A DNA stretch of 64,000 nucleotides from Paracentrotus lividus (GCA_940671915.1 CALNVZ010003435.1:3243525-3307524); one strand, 5' to 3'; counted from the first letter of the stretch, positions 36,240-47,950 are shown. Notes: generated by a model from the letters alone, not told the origin. Numbers and translations: made by a program.

Positions 36240-38039
36240 CATCTTTCGGTAGGAGACCAGAGAATGCGGAAGGGAACTTCTCTTTCTGCATTCACTAGCA
36301 CGAGGAGGAAAGAGCCGCCTAGATAATTGGAGCAGCCTCTCATCAAAGCGCATGTCCCCTACAGCTACTTGTAGTAGAGCGTAACACTAACCTTGACAAG
36401 TAATGAAGATCTTTCAAGGGAAAAAGTCTAGTACACTACTGTCTTGCACTTGGATTTTAAAATTGAAATGCTACATTTATTTATTTTGTCGTTTTTGGTT
36501 TGATTTACCATAGATTCGTTTCGACCCCCTCCCTCTTAATGTTTCATGAAGTACCTGGGAGGTAGATAGTCAAATTGAGGTTACATGTATGTTGCTCAAC
36601 ATGATAACGGAACCTCACGCTGAGTTTTTCATACATGCAGCAATAATAAGTGGTATAATCGTCAGTTGTCATGAAAAACTAAAAGTTTCCAAGCCCACAG
36701 AATAAACATTATGTCATTGTTTTATTGCTTAAATAGGGTCTTTATTTTAAAAGGATTTTGTGGTAAAAGAATAATTATTGTTGTACATGAATTGGCTTTT
36801 TATCTGCCTTATTACTGTAGAAGCAAAATCATACAAAGTATATTTCTTTTAAACCACAACTAGAGTTGGGCTTTATGTATATTAATTCAAAGGGGGCAAA
36901 TAGGAACACAAAAGGGAACACGCAAATAACCTAAAAACCATCTACCATACTTCAGAAAAAAGACATTACCTCGATCTATTCTAATCATTTTAGATTTAAG
37001 ATCCCAATATTTCACCTAAATGGAAAAATGGATCACGTTACTGAAATCCAGGGGTAGCCTTAAAACTCTGTAACTGAAATCCATGTTCTCTCGTTTTCTC
37101 CTCATTTTCTCCCTATTTTCTCCTTACATTCTCCCTTTTCTCCTCAGATTGCCTTCCAAAACAGGCTCGCATCTCAACAAATAACCACCAGGAAAAGGGC
37201 AAAGAAAAATAGATGGGGGGAGATATAGCAGGAAAGTCACGTCCCTTGCAGAGAAAATTTGTGAATTGGTGCTTAATATTCGTTGAAACAGCTAGGGTTT
37301 CAACCTTCTTGTGAAATTGCACCACCGCCTTGAAAGTAGATGCAAACAGGCAGCACAATCTCTCAGATCCTAATAATTGGTATTGAGAGACATCTCTGTT
37401 GACATCGGTAAATACAACATACACATTTTCATGGTCAAGCATGCATTTTTGTCTCTGTTTTATTTTACAACAATAAAGAACAGAAATTGGATTGCCTGAT
37501 TTGGCTTGCTGGTAAACCCATCCCTACATTTCCAAATAAGACAGAGATCTATGCATATTTGCTGGTTGTATTTGTGACAAAGATTCATGTTGCACAGTGA
37601 AAAAATGAGGAAAAGAAGTCCTTGGGAATTGCAAAATACATACATTTTAAGATTGCAAAGGTTTTAAAAAACATTGCCAAGGTGATGCAATATTTTATGC
37701 AATGCAATACATGAAATAAAAATACGGTCACAATAAACGATTTCATTGGTGAGACACATAAAAACTCTGCTTCTCTAAATTGAACTCCTCAGTGCACAAT
37801 TTTTATATTTCATGTATGATTGTATTTTAATTGCATGAATAATTTCGTAACTGGGTTAGTTTTTAGGGTAGTAAACATAAAATGTAAAAGCTTAAAAAGT
37901 GAAATAACTTCTTACTCAACTACAATGTACAATTTACGTGCACAAGGATTTACTCATTTGACAGTAATCAGGTATCTTCTCAGTACCAGTGAATTATTTA
38001 CAATTTCACATTTAAATCTGCATTTTTATGAGTTTTTTA

Positions 38040-38245
38040 TTATTTTTTTTCTATTTGAATTGAATGGTTTATTAAAAATACTGGACATCGCAGCCCGAAA
38101 GCTGAATTATATTCAGTTTACAAAGTAAATCATCACAAATAGATAACATACAAATAGATAAACTAAAAATAATTCAAATTTACAAAAGCATAAACAAATT
38201 ACTATAAAATAATACAAAGAAATAAATGTTTTATGTAGTAGTCAA
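38040..38245 (-). mobile_element. LINE 3' end, copy 1
   Basis: Nearly identical to 50075-50280, including CTGGACATCGCAGCC and ATAGATAACATACAAATAGA. Read on the minus strand it has ATTCAGC, a small GC hairpin and AATAAACCATTCAAT, the same 3' pattern as 3965-4030. No coding part remains. Confidence 0.8.
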
Positions 38246-38924
38246 AACCTAAAATATACATACCTTACATATGTACAGCTTTATTGTACAACATACATGT
38301 AACTGTTTACAAGCCCAAGGACAAAACTGCTGGACTTGAGTTTACACTAAAAACATGTGGTTGACTACAGACCATCAATTGGATTAAAAGTGAAATTTTA
38401 AAATAGCTTTTTCTGTATGCATATACATGTACATATGCCTTGTTATTTTTGTGGTTACGGAGGCTCAAGTGCCTCCCCTAATTTTTTACCAGCATAGAAA
38501 AAAAACATCAATCATGCTGAATTTTCATACTGGTATCGCAGGCATACTATTTGTACTTATGTACCAAATCCATGTCTTTATATCTTCCTTAGAAACTATA
38601 ACCAACATACAATATCAAAAACCTTTAAAAATATGGAGTACATTCTACATTTTTAAACAATACTACAGTACATTAAAGAGTACACTGTAGAAAATTACAC
38701 AACTTTCTTCAATTATTTTAAACTTAACACTTCTGAATCTATTCGTATTACATGTACAATGTACACGCATGCTTAATACATCCACCAAAATACAGATCTG
38801 CCTTTATTAAAAGGAAACCAAAAAGTAAAAAGAAAAGCAATCTAATTAGCACAAAACATAAAAATGATAGGAAGAACATCAATAACGAACTTTCTTTAAA
38901 TATGTTATAAAATACTCACTGGCA

Positions 38925-39392
38925 ATGTGAAAAGTCTTGTTTACCTAATAAAGGGATCCTCATTTTGGCACAATTGCTTGAAAATGGCTGGTTTTGAGGA
39001 CAGCTGTCCGTTTTTTACATTTACACATTTTCAGATATCCCCATCATTTCTCATATTTCTGATTGTCTCTCTCTTACCTTGAGATAAGGTGAGAAATAGA
39101 TTTTCCCATGACATATTGAGCTCAGAAATAGGTATGATGCACTATCAAAGACAACTTGGGGAAAATCTGAAAATTTGTGTTTAAAAAAAATGGAGAGTTG
39201 TCCACAAAGTAAACCATACTGAAGCAATTTTTCCAATCTGAGGATCCCCATGAGGGATAAAGCACAACAAGACTTTTCAAACTTCAATAAATCTCTTATT
39301 CTTGAACCAATTTTTATTCTAAGTTCCTCCCTCATTTTACTCTTTTATATAAGACAGATTCTGTCCCTGGATTTCGGTTTCCTATAATAATT
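38925..39392. mobile_element. Decayed copy of the 33.6-kb TTAA foldback
   Basis: Shares GGGATCCTCA, the GACAACTCTCCAT-type block, TTTCAGATATCCCC and the CAAACTTCAATAAATCTCTT order with the element at 33618-34193. The left terminal part is missing. So one family flanks ZDHHC exon 34410-34595 on both sides. Confidence 0.7.
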
Positions 39393-40718
39393 GAACTGGT
39401 CGATTCAATTGATCATTGCCATATGATCTTGAACCACCTCATTCCCTATTCTCTCTCAAAAAAAAGGAAGCAATTGACAAAAACGTCACTTCCTGTAAAA
39501 TAACAAAATGTGCCTGTCATTTATAATATCATTAGGCAGTTTCACACCTGCCCAATCAGGAAAATTCTGTGTTCAATGTAGTTTCTGATTGTATTTCTAC
39601 CCCGATCAATTTATTGTTACCACATCTTAAGCTCATCAGGTGCCTTTTTTTCTCTTCATACATGTTATAACCCTTTAAGTTGTTGTATGCTAAAATATCA
39701 TTCATTTTCTAATTATAGAATCTACTTATCCATGGCAGTTTTCCTCTGGACAATACTCTAGATTTACTGAGCTTACAATGTATTGATATACCCCCTCCAA
39801 AAATGAGAAAGATTAATACTCTGTGAAATTTTAATTACTTCATGTGTTGGAACAAATGGAATAAGTGATACTGCTGAATACATGTATACATAACATGAAT
39901 CCAATTTGAAATTTCATTATGATTTCGATTTCCAATACCTTGAAAATAATTTGAAAGCTCACAATTATTTTGTTGACCCATGGTTCACCTTTCCCACTAC
40001 ACTAGATTCTCTTTAATCTCTTATTTTCATTTTAAAACAGAGAGCAGAAATTGTTGTTTCCGGGAAAAGGGCGCAAGTGCGCGCGCACAATGGACATGTC
40101 TACTTTGAACATTTACCAATTTAATCTGCCTTAGTGCCTTGACTTACCACTGACATCTTGGACAAAGCAAGATTTATACTTCAATTTTGATATACTTACA
40201 TTTCGTTTTCTGCAGTAAAGGGATGTTTTTTTTTTTTTAAGCATCACTTCTGCCGGGAACACATTGAAATTGTGAGAATTTTTTTTTTATAACAATTTCA
40301 TCTTTACAACAACAGAAATTTGTTATCATAAACTGAGCATGTCTTTAAAAAAACATGTTTATGGGCAATTTAGATAGGATCAAACCAAAAATTATTTAAC
40401 CAAATTCACTTTTTTGTAGATTTCATTGGTAACTGTTTCAGAGAGAAGGGGTCTGTCTTCCTTTATGTTTATTTATTTATTTATTTTTTTTTTTTTCAAT
40501 CAAATTTTGTTTGGGTTGGTGTCTTTTTTCTTTCTTTTTTTTTCTTTAAATTTTTGTACAGTTTTATACTCAAACTGTTCTCTTCCCACTGTTATTTAAA
40601 CTAAACATTACTATTACTATAAAACATGCTACTCGGTCTTGTGACATACTTCCCTGACCTTCATACACAATAGGTGGCATACATGTATTTAAGGGAAAAT
40701 TTGCGATTTGTTGCCTAC

Positions 40719-40914
40719 CTTGATAAACCATGACTTGTCTAGTCTGAGTAGTCTTGTAAGTCCACAGCAGCGACAACACTTATTGCTGGATTTAGACCTG
40801 GCCATGGCAGCCCGTTCCACATCAGAGTTGACGGCACTGGGGCCAGGATGCAGTGGTTCTAATCTTAGACTCATCTTCTTTAAGAGAGCATAGAAATCCC
40901 TTCAGGCACAAAAC
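40719..40914 (-). CDS. ZDHHC3/7-like: ZDHHC3/7-like palmitoyltransferase, N-terminal exon
   Basis: Coding runs from ATG at 40874 to 40719 (52 codons, phase 0); 40875-40914 would be 5' UTR after an acceptor-like AAACTTAG. The start is set by an in-frame TGA a short way upstream. The protein begins MSLRLEPLHPGPSAV, has a Cys-rich patch (NKCCRCCG) and ends KSWFIK, which leads into the first membrane helix. Vertebrate ZDHHC3/7 have a WFIR sequence at the same place; the rest of the cytosolic N-terminus is not conserved. The Cys patch could be a self-palmitoylation or membrane-contact site (inference). The donor is GTAGGC. Confidence 0.85.
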
Positions 40915-42078
40915 CTAAGTTTAATAGGGAGGCAAAAAGGACAAAATTCATTTTTAATAAATAACATTTTAAATGTCTGGGAACTATTAATGTCTAGAAT
41001 ACTATATTTGAATTGATGTAACTTATCCTCACACACTCCAAAAACATGTAATTATTACAAACATTGAGCAACAAGAAATGTTTCTGTTCCATTAATGGAT
41101 CTTGACACGGTCTACAATATCATGAGGTGTGGTAGAGTTATTTTCAATTGAGCTTGTAAAATATGAATGATCTGCTTATAAAAAGACAGATCATAAAAAA
41201 AAGTTTCATTCAATTAGGTTCATTAGAAGGCTGCCATCAGAATAGGCTCTCTTTCGCTCTCTTTCCTGGAGAGATCTACCCCATCCCCCCCCCCCAACAA
41301 AAAAGGGGGGAGAAAAGTTTTTCAAAATGAAATTTCACTTTCCCACACTTTTTTTTTTTATCCATGCCATCTTGTGCAATTGTGATAGATCTAGAGCTCA
41401 TTGCTCTAAATATATGGGGAATTTGCATGCACACCCCACAGACAGTAGACCTACTTTCAAGAAATCTCTTCAAACTTTAACAAATGTGATTAAATCAGTT
41501 CTAGAAATATGACTCGGCCACACCCACTGCATGCAAATGGCATGGTCTTTTTTGGCATTGGCAGTATAAATGCAGTTAGTTTTACGAGACGGGTTACGAC
41601 CACACGAAGAGGTAGGATTTTATACAGAGACTAGAGTTAGGGTAGTTTTGGTCGAGTGTAAGGTACGATTGCTGCAAGGATTCTAAAGTGCATTGGCGCC
41701 CTCTTTCCATCTTTAATTTTTTTTTTTTTTTTTCATTTTTTTTTTTTTTTTTTTTTTCAAATAGATTTTTTGCAGCAGCCATCAACAGATCAGGTCAAAC
41801 ATGTATAGAGATCTATACTTTCACAAGAATGCTCTTTTGCTCTTTTTATTAAGTAAAATGTACGAGGGAGCCAAACCCTGAAGCCACAATCATAATGACA
41901 TGTCTGACATTTTATTATGTGAGAATGCACGAAAAAAAAAAACATCAACCGGTGAACTCTAACAAACACAAATTTCAACGAATGGGTCCGGGATAAAATT
42001 CTCCGCTCGTGAGACACTACCACAATCACATTGTATATCGTCGAACTACACAGACTTTTCAAATATTGGCTTACTTAC
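40915..42078 (-). other. ZDHHC 5' UTR intron (proposed)
   Basis: Lies between the proposed non-coding first exon (donor at 42078) and the ATG exon. Contains C-, A- and T-runs near 41286, 41350 and 41715-41758 that create artificial open frames. Nothing else recognised. Confidence 0.45.
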
Positions 42079-42380
42079 TGAGAAGATGAGGATGATCTTC
42101 TAGTATAAGGACATATGAACTTCACAATATTTCGAAATCCTATCTTATTCTCACAAACTAGCGCATCGATCGAACGGTCGTTGTTCAGGAAGTTGTTGCG
42201 TTGCATCTGACTCGATTTGAACTGACGTCACCGGGGTTTCCAGCGATATCGCGATCGCGAGTGCAGTGCAGTGATGAGCTAGTAGCCAACCTGCAGTAGC
42301 TGAGCGCGAGATCGAACGGTCGACCGTACACGCATCGGATCATCTCGCTCGCTCGCGCTCGGATCGGGGCATCGCAGAAC
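42079..42380 (-). promoter_or_regulatory. GC-rich promoter and probable first exon of ZDHHC gene
   Basis: A sharp rise in GC and CpG (42160-42420) in an AT-rich region marks a promoter. It has a perfect CRE, TGACGTCA, at 42223-42230, an ETS-like CAGGAAGT at 42186-42193 and several CGATCG palindromes. A strong minus-strand donor (CTTCTCA then GTAAGTAA) at 42079 would splice a non-coding first exon to 40914. TMEM70 starts 2 kb away on the other strand, so the two genes are divergent but do not share a tight bidirectional promoter. Confidence 0.6.
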
Positions 42381-44420
42381 GAATCCGTGGGGGAGGGGGG
42401 GAGAGTGGGGGCGCAGAAAACTAGTCTAATCAGGGATCCCTGGTCTAATGCTGGAGGCTAGAGCTTGAGGGTTGACGGGGGGACAAAGATGGACACAAAT
42501 TTTGATCGAAGGGCAGTGTATTTATTCATTTTTATTATTTTTTTTATTTATTTTTTTTGTTATTCTTTTATTTTTTAGGCCCTACCGGTATTTATTTTAT
42601 TTTTTATATACCGGTAGATCTATTTTTTTATTATTATTATTTTTTTTTTTATTTATTTATTTATTTATTTTTTTTTTTTTTTTTGGGGGGGGGTATTCAT
42701 GCGAGCAGCAGTTGGTAGGAATTGAACAGGCATATTTTGTCCTTTTGGGGTCACATTCCATTTCGTCAACATAACAACCAGTTTGCATTATTACCTTTTG
42801 GTCTATGTAATTGCCTACAGTTGCATGCAGATTTATTCAACCCCATGGTATGAGTTTCAAATTCAAAATTTCATTTTGTTTCTTTATGGGACGAAATATG
42901 TTCTTGCAACATCAACCAAATTATATATCAAATTCAAGGCTAGACAATAGCTTCTGATAATCAACTTCACCAAACGTGTTTATTAAAGCATAAACCGATA
43001 TATGGTCGATCCATGAAGCATAACTTGTAATGCTTCGATATGGTCAGGACTTGGTCATTCTGATTTTTTTTTTATACACAATTCTTGATATTTCGATTTC
43101 GTTCATGTTTAGAGGAATTGAATTTAAAATATTGATTCATAATTATGTAGGGCCTACAACCCCTTTACAAATTCAATGAAGGAAATTTCCACTGGAAATC
43201 TATTCGTCAAATAAAAATAAAAAAATAATATTAATAGTGCCGATTAGAATACCATGATAATTGAGCATTATGTCCTCTTTAAACACCTGCATGATCGAGC
43301 AAGAAACATTAAGGCACTATACAAGTCAGTGCTTTGTTTTTAAGTGGCATGAGGCATGAGCGCCGGAAGGTGGACCTGTGCATTATCACAGAAAGGTATA
43401 TGATGCTCGATCAACCATATCTGTCAATGTATGAATGAACATGGTTCCTAATGGTGATCAAAATAATCAAAGGCGATTGCCCTGCTTTTCGTTTGATATT
43501 GTTTGATGTTAATATGTTTCATTAAATTAAGAAAGAAACGATTTTTTTTTTTTTTCTATAAAAATACTCGATTACTCGTGTACTCGAATATGTAATGAGG
43601 GTTGAATAATTCTGCATGCAACTGTATTTACCTTTTTGTCGTGCCACTTTCGTCCAATGTCCACAGTGGTCTAACACTACTTATTCAATGTTATTACTAA
43701 CTTATAATATTATATATATATATATCAAATTTTCATTTGGGAATTAGATGAAAGTGCAATAATTAGACAATTTGGTCAAATTGAACTGTTCATCAGTGAA
43801 ACAAAATATGTATAGACGAAGTGGAAATCATTCCAAATTTCTAGCACTTGCAGATGAGATATAATTCTATACTCCATCACTCTGCTCCCTCATAGTGACC
43901 AGGAGGGATGGTTAAGAACATGTTTTAAAGTTGGATATTTTTTTCTTCCCCCCCCCCCCCTTCCCCCTCAGTTACAGGATCAAGGAGTCGGGGAAACCCC
44001 TTTTAATTGTCATGAACTCTGGCTCTGTCTCTGTAATCCAAACTGGGATTGGGAATTTGGAAAAGAAATGTATTATGTATTGGATACAAAACATCATGTT
44101 TAAGGGGGTATTATAATAATCGCTGTTTCATATATTATATTATTTCCATTGAAAGTTACACATCAATGTTGCTCACACTGATCTCTACCAAAATCAGTGG
44201 TTGCTAGCTAGCTCAGCTCAGCTCAACATTCACATTTTCTTGTGTTTGACGTAGATGGAGCTATAGTCGAAATTGAAATTGCAAGATGTCAGCTCCCATG
44301 GTCAGCATGCACGATCCAGCACTTCCTAAATAATATTTAGATTTGGTTGCTTTTCAGCCTATTAGTATCATACTGTGGATGTAAAGATATTCAAAAAGGG
44401 AGTTCCAACTAGGAACGATA
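42381..44420. other. Intergenic, between divergent ZDHHC and TMEM70 genes
   Basis: Holds T- and TATT-rich low complexity with a G-run at 42520-42695, a C-run at 43951, a decayed inverted array at 43638-43832 and AT-rich unique sequence. No exon recognised. The last 150 bp should contain the TMEM70 promoter; I see no TATA box I would trust. Confidence 0.65.
43638..43832. repeat. Decayed inverted copy of the ATTAGACC 16-bp array
   Basis: The left part (GCCACTTTCGTCCAATGTCC, then CAGTGGTCTAAC) carries the units on the minus strand; the right part (AATTAGATGAAAGTGC, AATTAGACAATTTGGTC, TAGACGAAGTGG) carries them on the plus strand. Unit content matches 12475-12668. A TA microsatellite lies in the middle. 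Confidence 0.5.
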
Positions 44421-44576
44421 ATGTACTGCCTACGATTGTCTCAGAAGATTACTGTTAGCAAGATTATAGGACAGTTTTCTACTAGACACTTGCATCGGTC
44501 CTGCGCCTGCGGATTGGTGAGGCTGAGCGGAATCGGACATCCGACCCCGGCGGTCTGCCGTGGAACTGCGGTTGAG
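44421..44576 (+). CDS. TMEM70: TMEM70, exon 1 (mitochondrial presequence)
   Basis: An ATG at 44421 (A at -3) opens 52 codons that run into a good donor, GAG then GTACGT, in phase 0. The encoded start, MYCLRLSQKITVSK, and the following stretch (FSTRHLHRSCACG) are rich in Arg, Lys, Ser and Leu with no acidic residue until the last position, the usual make-up of a mitochondrial import sequence. It joins exon 47315-47950, which also starts in phase 0, to give a 263-residue protein, close to human TMEM70 (about 260). This exon overlaps an unrelated open frame on the minus strand that I reject. The pairing of the two exons is inference from phase, length and targeting signal; a small middle exon, as in mammals, cannot be ruled out. 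Confidence 0.78.
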
Positions 44577-45110
44577 GTACGTAGATCGAACTAATTTTAT
44601 AGTTTGGCGGTCCTTGAAGGCTTGACAATCATCACGGTTCGCACAGCACAGACGAGTGTGCCCCAGGCCCAGTCCCAGAAAAAAGCGGAACTTGAATTCT
44701 TCTTCTTCTTCTTCTTCTTCTTCCGGTGCAAGTACAGTCCTCTGGATGGAGTATTGTCGTACTTTTGTGCGGTGCTGTACGTGAGCTAGTGTGCCATGTT
44801 GCATATCTGAGTCTCCAAATCAATTTTTACTGATATGACTCATATATATTAAAAAGTGTATGTGTGCAAGTAAAAACAGCTTCCTCCTTCTAATTCTGTC
44901 GCAACGCTTGCTCTACACAGCCGTCTTTTAAACAGCTCCAGTGATGAGGCTGTTGTCAAGATGGTAGGGAGCTTGTTCCACAGGCAGATGGTACTTGGAA
45001 AGAAGGAGTTTTGGAAGCTTGAGAGTCTGCAGTGCTGCTGTCTGTATTGTGATTGTCTTCTTCCGAGGATCGTGTTGCCGGGTATATGTAGGGTGGTTCA
45101 GGGGGTATGG

Positions 45111-45674
45111 TAACTATACACAGCCCCGTTGCCGAAGGCGACGGGGCTGTACTTCCACCACCCCCATTTACAGCGAAATTTTCAGCAGTGATGTGCGATC
45201 AGGTGATTATACTGGTCAATTTAATCAATCTAATGTTAAAATGTTGTTGTAAGGTTTCTATGATTTCACGCGTAACAACGACTAAAAATGAAAGTATATA
45301 TAAAAGCTTCTTGACTTACCAAATCAAATTTTCCGTTGGCCTTGTCTCTTCTCATAGTGTTGGTGCCATCGCTGCCATTTTCTATGACGTCATTTTACTG
45401 TGGCGAAGACAATGCACGCACGGAGAAAATACGTTGATGGACTCAATTTTCCTGTATTTTTCTACATTATTAGTTGATTACTTCATGTGAAACATTCGCA
45501 GATGTCACCAATTCAAGGAAAACTTCAAAGATTTGATCAATGTGAGTATGAATTCAAATAAGGTATTTTTGACCACGAAATTTGTGGTCATGTATAGATA
45601 TTTTCAAAACTTCGCCAAATATGTTCTACTGGTTCGTCAGTTCCCGTCGCTTCGCGACGGGGCTGGTCGGTTTA
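45111..45674. mobile_element. Hairpin-ended DNA element, copy A
   Basis: Starts TAACTATACACAGCCCCG and ends GGCTGGTCGGTTTA. Each end holds its own hairpin: CAGCCCCGTTGCCGAAGGCG with ACGGGGCTG on the left, CCCGTCGCTTCGCGACGGG on the right. Read inward from either end they align (TAA, then CAGCCCCGT), so the hairpins are part of the terminal inverted repeats. Flanked by GGGGTATGG (45102-45110 and 45675-45683). Copy C at 56936 is about 95 percent alike by eye. A 9-10 bp duplication fits Mutator-type elements (inference). No transposase. Confidence 0.88.
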
Positions 45675-45683
45675 GGGGTATGG

Positions 45684-46134
45684 TAACTATATGTAGAAGG
45701 GATTGTTCATTTACGTTGAATATTGATGGGTGACCTTTTTGAAGGGTCGACCCGGAAGTAGAAAAAATCGCTGTGCTTTGAACAGCAGCGCATACGGCCC
45801 GCTAGAGCCGCCTGCTCTAGCCGCCTAGCTAGCTTGCTAGCAACGGCACTCGCGACCGGGGGGGTCTATATCGCCATGTACCGTACCTGCGATATGAACA
45901 CAAGTTACGTGTTTGGAACTGATTTTTGCCTTCAAATATCAATCACTCATTGTTATGAAAACATAAATATGTGGAAGAACCTATCTGCTCTTGTATTCTT
46001 GGAAGTTACATAAATTCAATGTGAGTATCATTTAAAAAAAAATATATTACTTGTGAGAGATTCGGGGTTATACCAGCCCCACAACTAATCATCCGTCAGT
46101 TCCTGTCGCTTCGCGACGGGGACTGGTCAGTTTA
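45684..46134. mobile_element. Hairpin-ended DNA element, derivative B
   Basis: Starts TAACTATA like A, lacks the left hairpin, and ends with the family's right end (CTGTCGCTTCGCGACGGG, then ACTGGTCAGTTTA). Also shares TTCAATGTGAGTAT. Flanked by GGGGTATGG on both sides (45675-45683 shared with A, and 46135-46143). Confidence 0.75.
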
Positions 46135-47314
46135 GGGGTATGGCAATCAGTCCATGTAGAATTCTGTAAAGCATGATGATTTCAGATGCGCTTCTTTCAT
46201 ACAAGGACTGCCACTTCAGGACGGGAGCATATCTCGTGATCACTGTTGTCTTGGGTGGTAATCTCCAAGGGTGAACCTAGCAGCTCGTCTCTGAACCATG
46301 TCTAGTCTCTTAATCTGGTCCTGCGTGTATGGATCCAAAGACGTTGAGGCATAGTCGAGGATGGGGCGCACATACGTCATGTATGCCCGTTCCTTCACTT
46401 TCTTTGGGCAGCCATATAGGTTCCTTCGGAGGAATCCTCGGGTGCCGTTGGCCTTCTTGCAAGTATGGTCCACATGAGGCTTCCAGCTTAATTCTTGTTG
46501 TAAGAAAGCATTTAATGAAGGCCCTAAAGTTTAATGAAATATCAAATAGGTCTATTAAAGTTAGGCATAGTGTCTAGAGCTGTCTAACGTTACATCATTT
46601 AAGGTTCGTCTTTTCTACTTTCTTTTAACACAAAACTTTAAAGAGCCACACAATCCAGACAAACTTGAAATTTTGATTTTAATTGTCAAATTCAGATTGC
46701 GCAGACTGGAGGAATGGGAACTGCACAGGGAGTCTGGCATGCAAGTGAATAATTCAAAAGAAATGCGAAGTGTGCTAATGAACCATCCCTCTGTTCTTCG
46801 AAGATCGAATAATGTGCCATTCAGGAATATAGATTGGATCTTAATATAAGAATCTTTCTTTTAAAGGGGGAAGAATCTATTTCATTATTTGCTTGCATAT
46901 TGCAGAGAAAATGACTGACCATTCATAATTAGGACATATAAACATTTTGTCTACTTTTTGAATTAATAATTTGAACTGTATTTTAAAGTTTAGATAGATC
47001 CTCTAGCCTAGAAATAAATGAAAAGAAAAAGATTTATTGACATGTATTGTAATTAACTCTTTGCCCGCTTCCTTCGACTTGCGGCACATTCAGCAGATTG
47101 GCAAGTTCAACTCAAGTCACAAACCATTCACAATAGGGACAGAGCGCATTTTAATCCGCTGTCTGCACACACCAAAAATAGAAATGAATAGAATTTTTTT
47201 TTTCGTTCTCTTTATAGTGCAGCAGTGAAGCACTTGTGACTTTAAATCATTAACTTCGATACTTTTAACTTGAAATTAATAAGATTAATTATATTTTGTT
47301 TCCTCTCTGGACAG

Positions 47315-47950
47315 GTATGGAAAAGGCCTAAATGGCAGAGGACCAGTCCAGGGTGCTTGACCAGACCAGACCTTCCTGTTTGCCAAGCATCATCCTCATC
47401 AGACCAAGAGGGGGATCGTATCAGCAAAGCGTATCTTGGTCATGATCTTGGGATTTCAGTGCAGAAACATGATGGAAATCGCCTTGTTTATGAAGTGCGA
47501 GGTCAGACCATGCTCCGGTTTGTGTCCCTGACGTTCTACGCCACAGCTGCGGTTGGATTATACCTTGCCCCAGATTTTATCTCGAGCGTGTTAGAGAACG
47601 ATGCAATCAGTTCAGAGGCGATAATCAACCTGACGGCAGTGGGCTTTGCTGTGATTGGACTACCCTCATTGCTTCGCATGTTGTCCAAGAGAGTCGTGTT
47701 GAAACTGTATCACAACGAGGCCAGAGAGACCTACATGGCCGTCACTCAGTCCCTCTTGCTCACCAACAAATTTACAACATTTACGCTCCAAGATGTGGTG
47801 GTGAGAGAAAAGATGAGCCCGATTGCCCAAATGTTTAATTTGACTACTTTCAAAGTAAACAAGGCTCCTATGCATGTGAATCCGTACAATTTTAAGCTTC
47901 CCAGTGATTATAATCATTTACTTGGATATGACAAAGGCATGTATGGTTGA
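47315..47950 (+). CDS. TMEM70: TMEM70, exon 2 (membrane and matrix domain)
   Basis: TMEM70 is an inner-membrane protein of mitochondria that helps assemble the c-ring of ATP synthase and parts of complex I. This exon, starting after TGGACAG in phase 0 and ending in TGA, encodes 211 residues. It has a matrix-type segment (QKHDGNRLVYEVRG), two membrane segments forming a hairpin (FVSLTFYATAAVGLYLA and INLTAVGFAVIGLPSLL), then a C-terminal domain with LKLYHNEARETYMAV and the closing signature VNPYNF, then HLLGYDKGM. The human protein ends its conserved part with VNP, DY, HLMGYDK in the same order, which is how I identify it. The ATG-starting frame before 47315 is intron. Stop context and length fit a full C-terminus. 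Nothing is broken. Confidence 0.92.
   Translation, partial: VWKRPKWQRTSPGCLTRPDLPVCQASSSSDQEGDRISKAYLGHDLGISVQKHDGNRLVYEVRGQTMLRFVSLTFYATAAVGLYLAPDFISSVLENDAISSEAIINLTAVGFAVIGLPSLLRMLSKRVVLKLYHNEARETYMAVTQSLLLTNKFTTFTLQDVVVREKMSPIAQMFNLTTFKVNKAPMHVNPYNFKLPSDYNHLLGYDKGMYG

Larger units (their letters stand above)
34596..40718 (-). other. ZDHHC intron (6.1 kb)
   Basis: Contains the partial exon copy (34683-34758), an A-run at 36105-36134, an X-box site (36226-36239), a LINE 3' end (38040-38245), a foldback relative (38925-39392) and a GTGCGCGCGCAC palindrome (40077-40088). The long minus-strand open frames at 35053-35705 have no family resemblance. The 37100-37450 stretch is slightly richer in CpG, with nothing I can name. 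Confidence 0.7.
44870..46490 (-). pseudogene. Decayed LINE, C-terminal part, split by an insertion
   Basis: Minus strand. The piece at 46473-46144 has DHTCKKANGTRGFLRRNL, YVRPILDYAS and QRRAARF, followed after a frameshift by LKWQSLYERS and MLYRILHGLIAIP. The piece at 45100-44870 continues it with SFFPSTICLWNKLP and SSLELFKRRL. These are standard blocks of the C-terminal third of a non-LTR retrotransposon ORF2. Elements A and B sit exactly between the two pieces. The reverse transcriptase proper is missing. Confidence 0.88.
44577..47314 (+). other. TMEM70 intron with broken LINE and hairpin elements
   Basis: Contains a TTC microsatellite (44698-44724), an old minus-strand LINE (44870-45100 and 46144-46490) split by elements A (45111-45674) and B (45684-46134), and about 800 bp of unique AT-rich sequence before the acceptor TCTCTCTGGACAG. 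Confidence 0.75.

Noticed and set aside
44430..44804. 124-codon open frame on the minus strand with a Glu run
   Set aside because: The Glu run is a TTC microsatellite, and the frame overlaps the better-supported TMEM70 exon 1 on the other strand.
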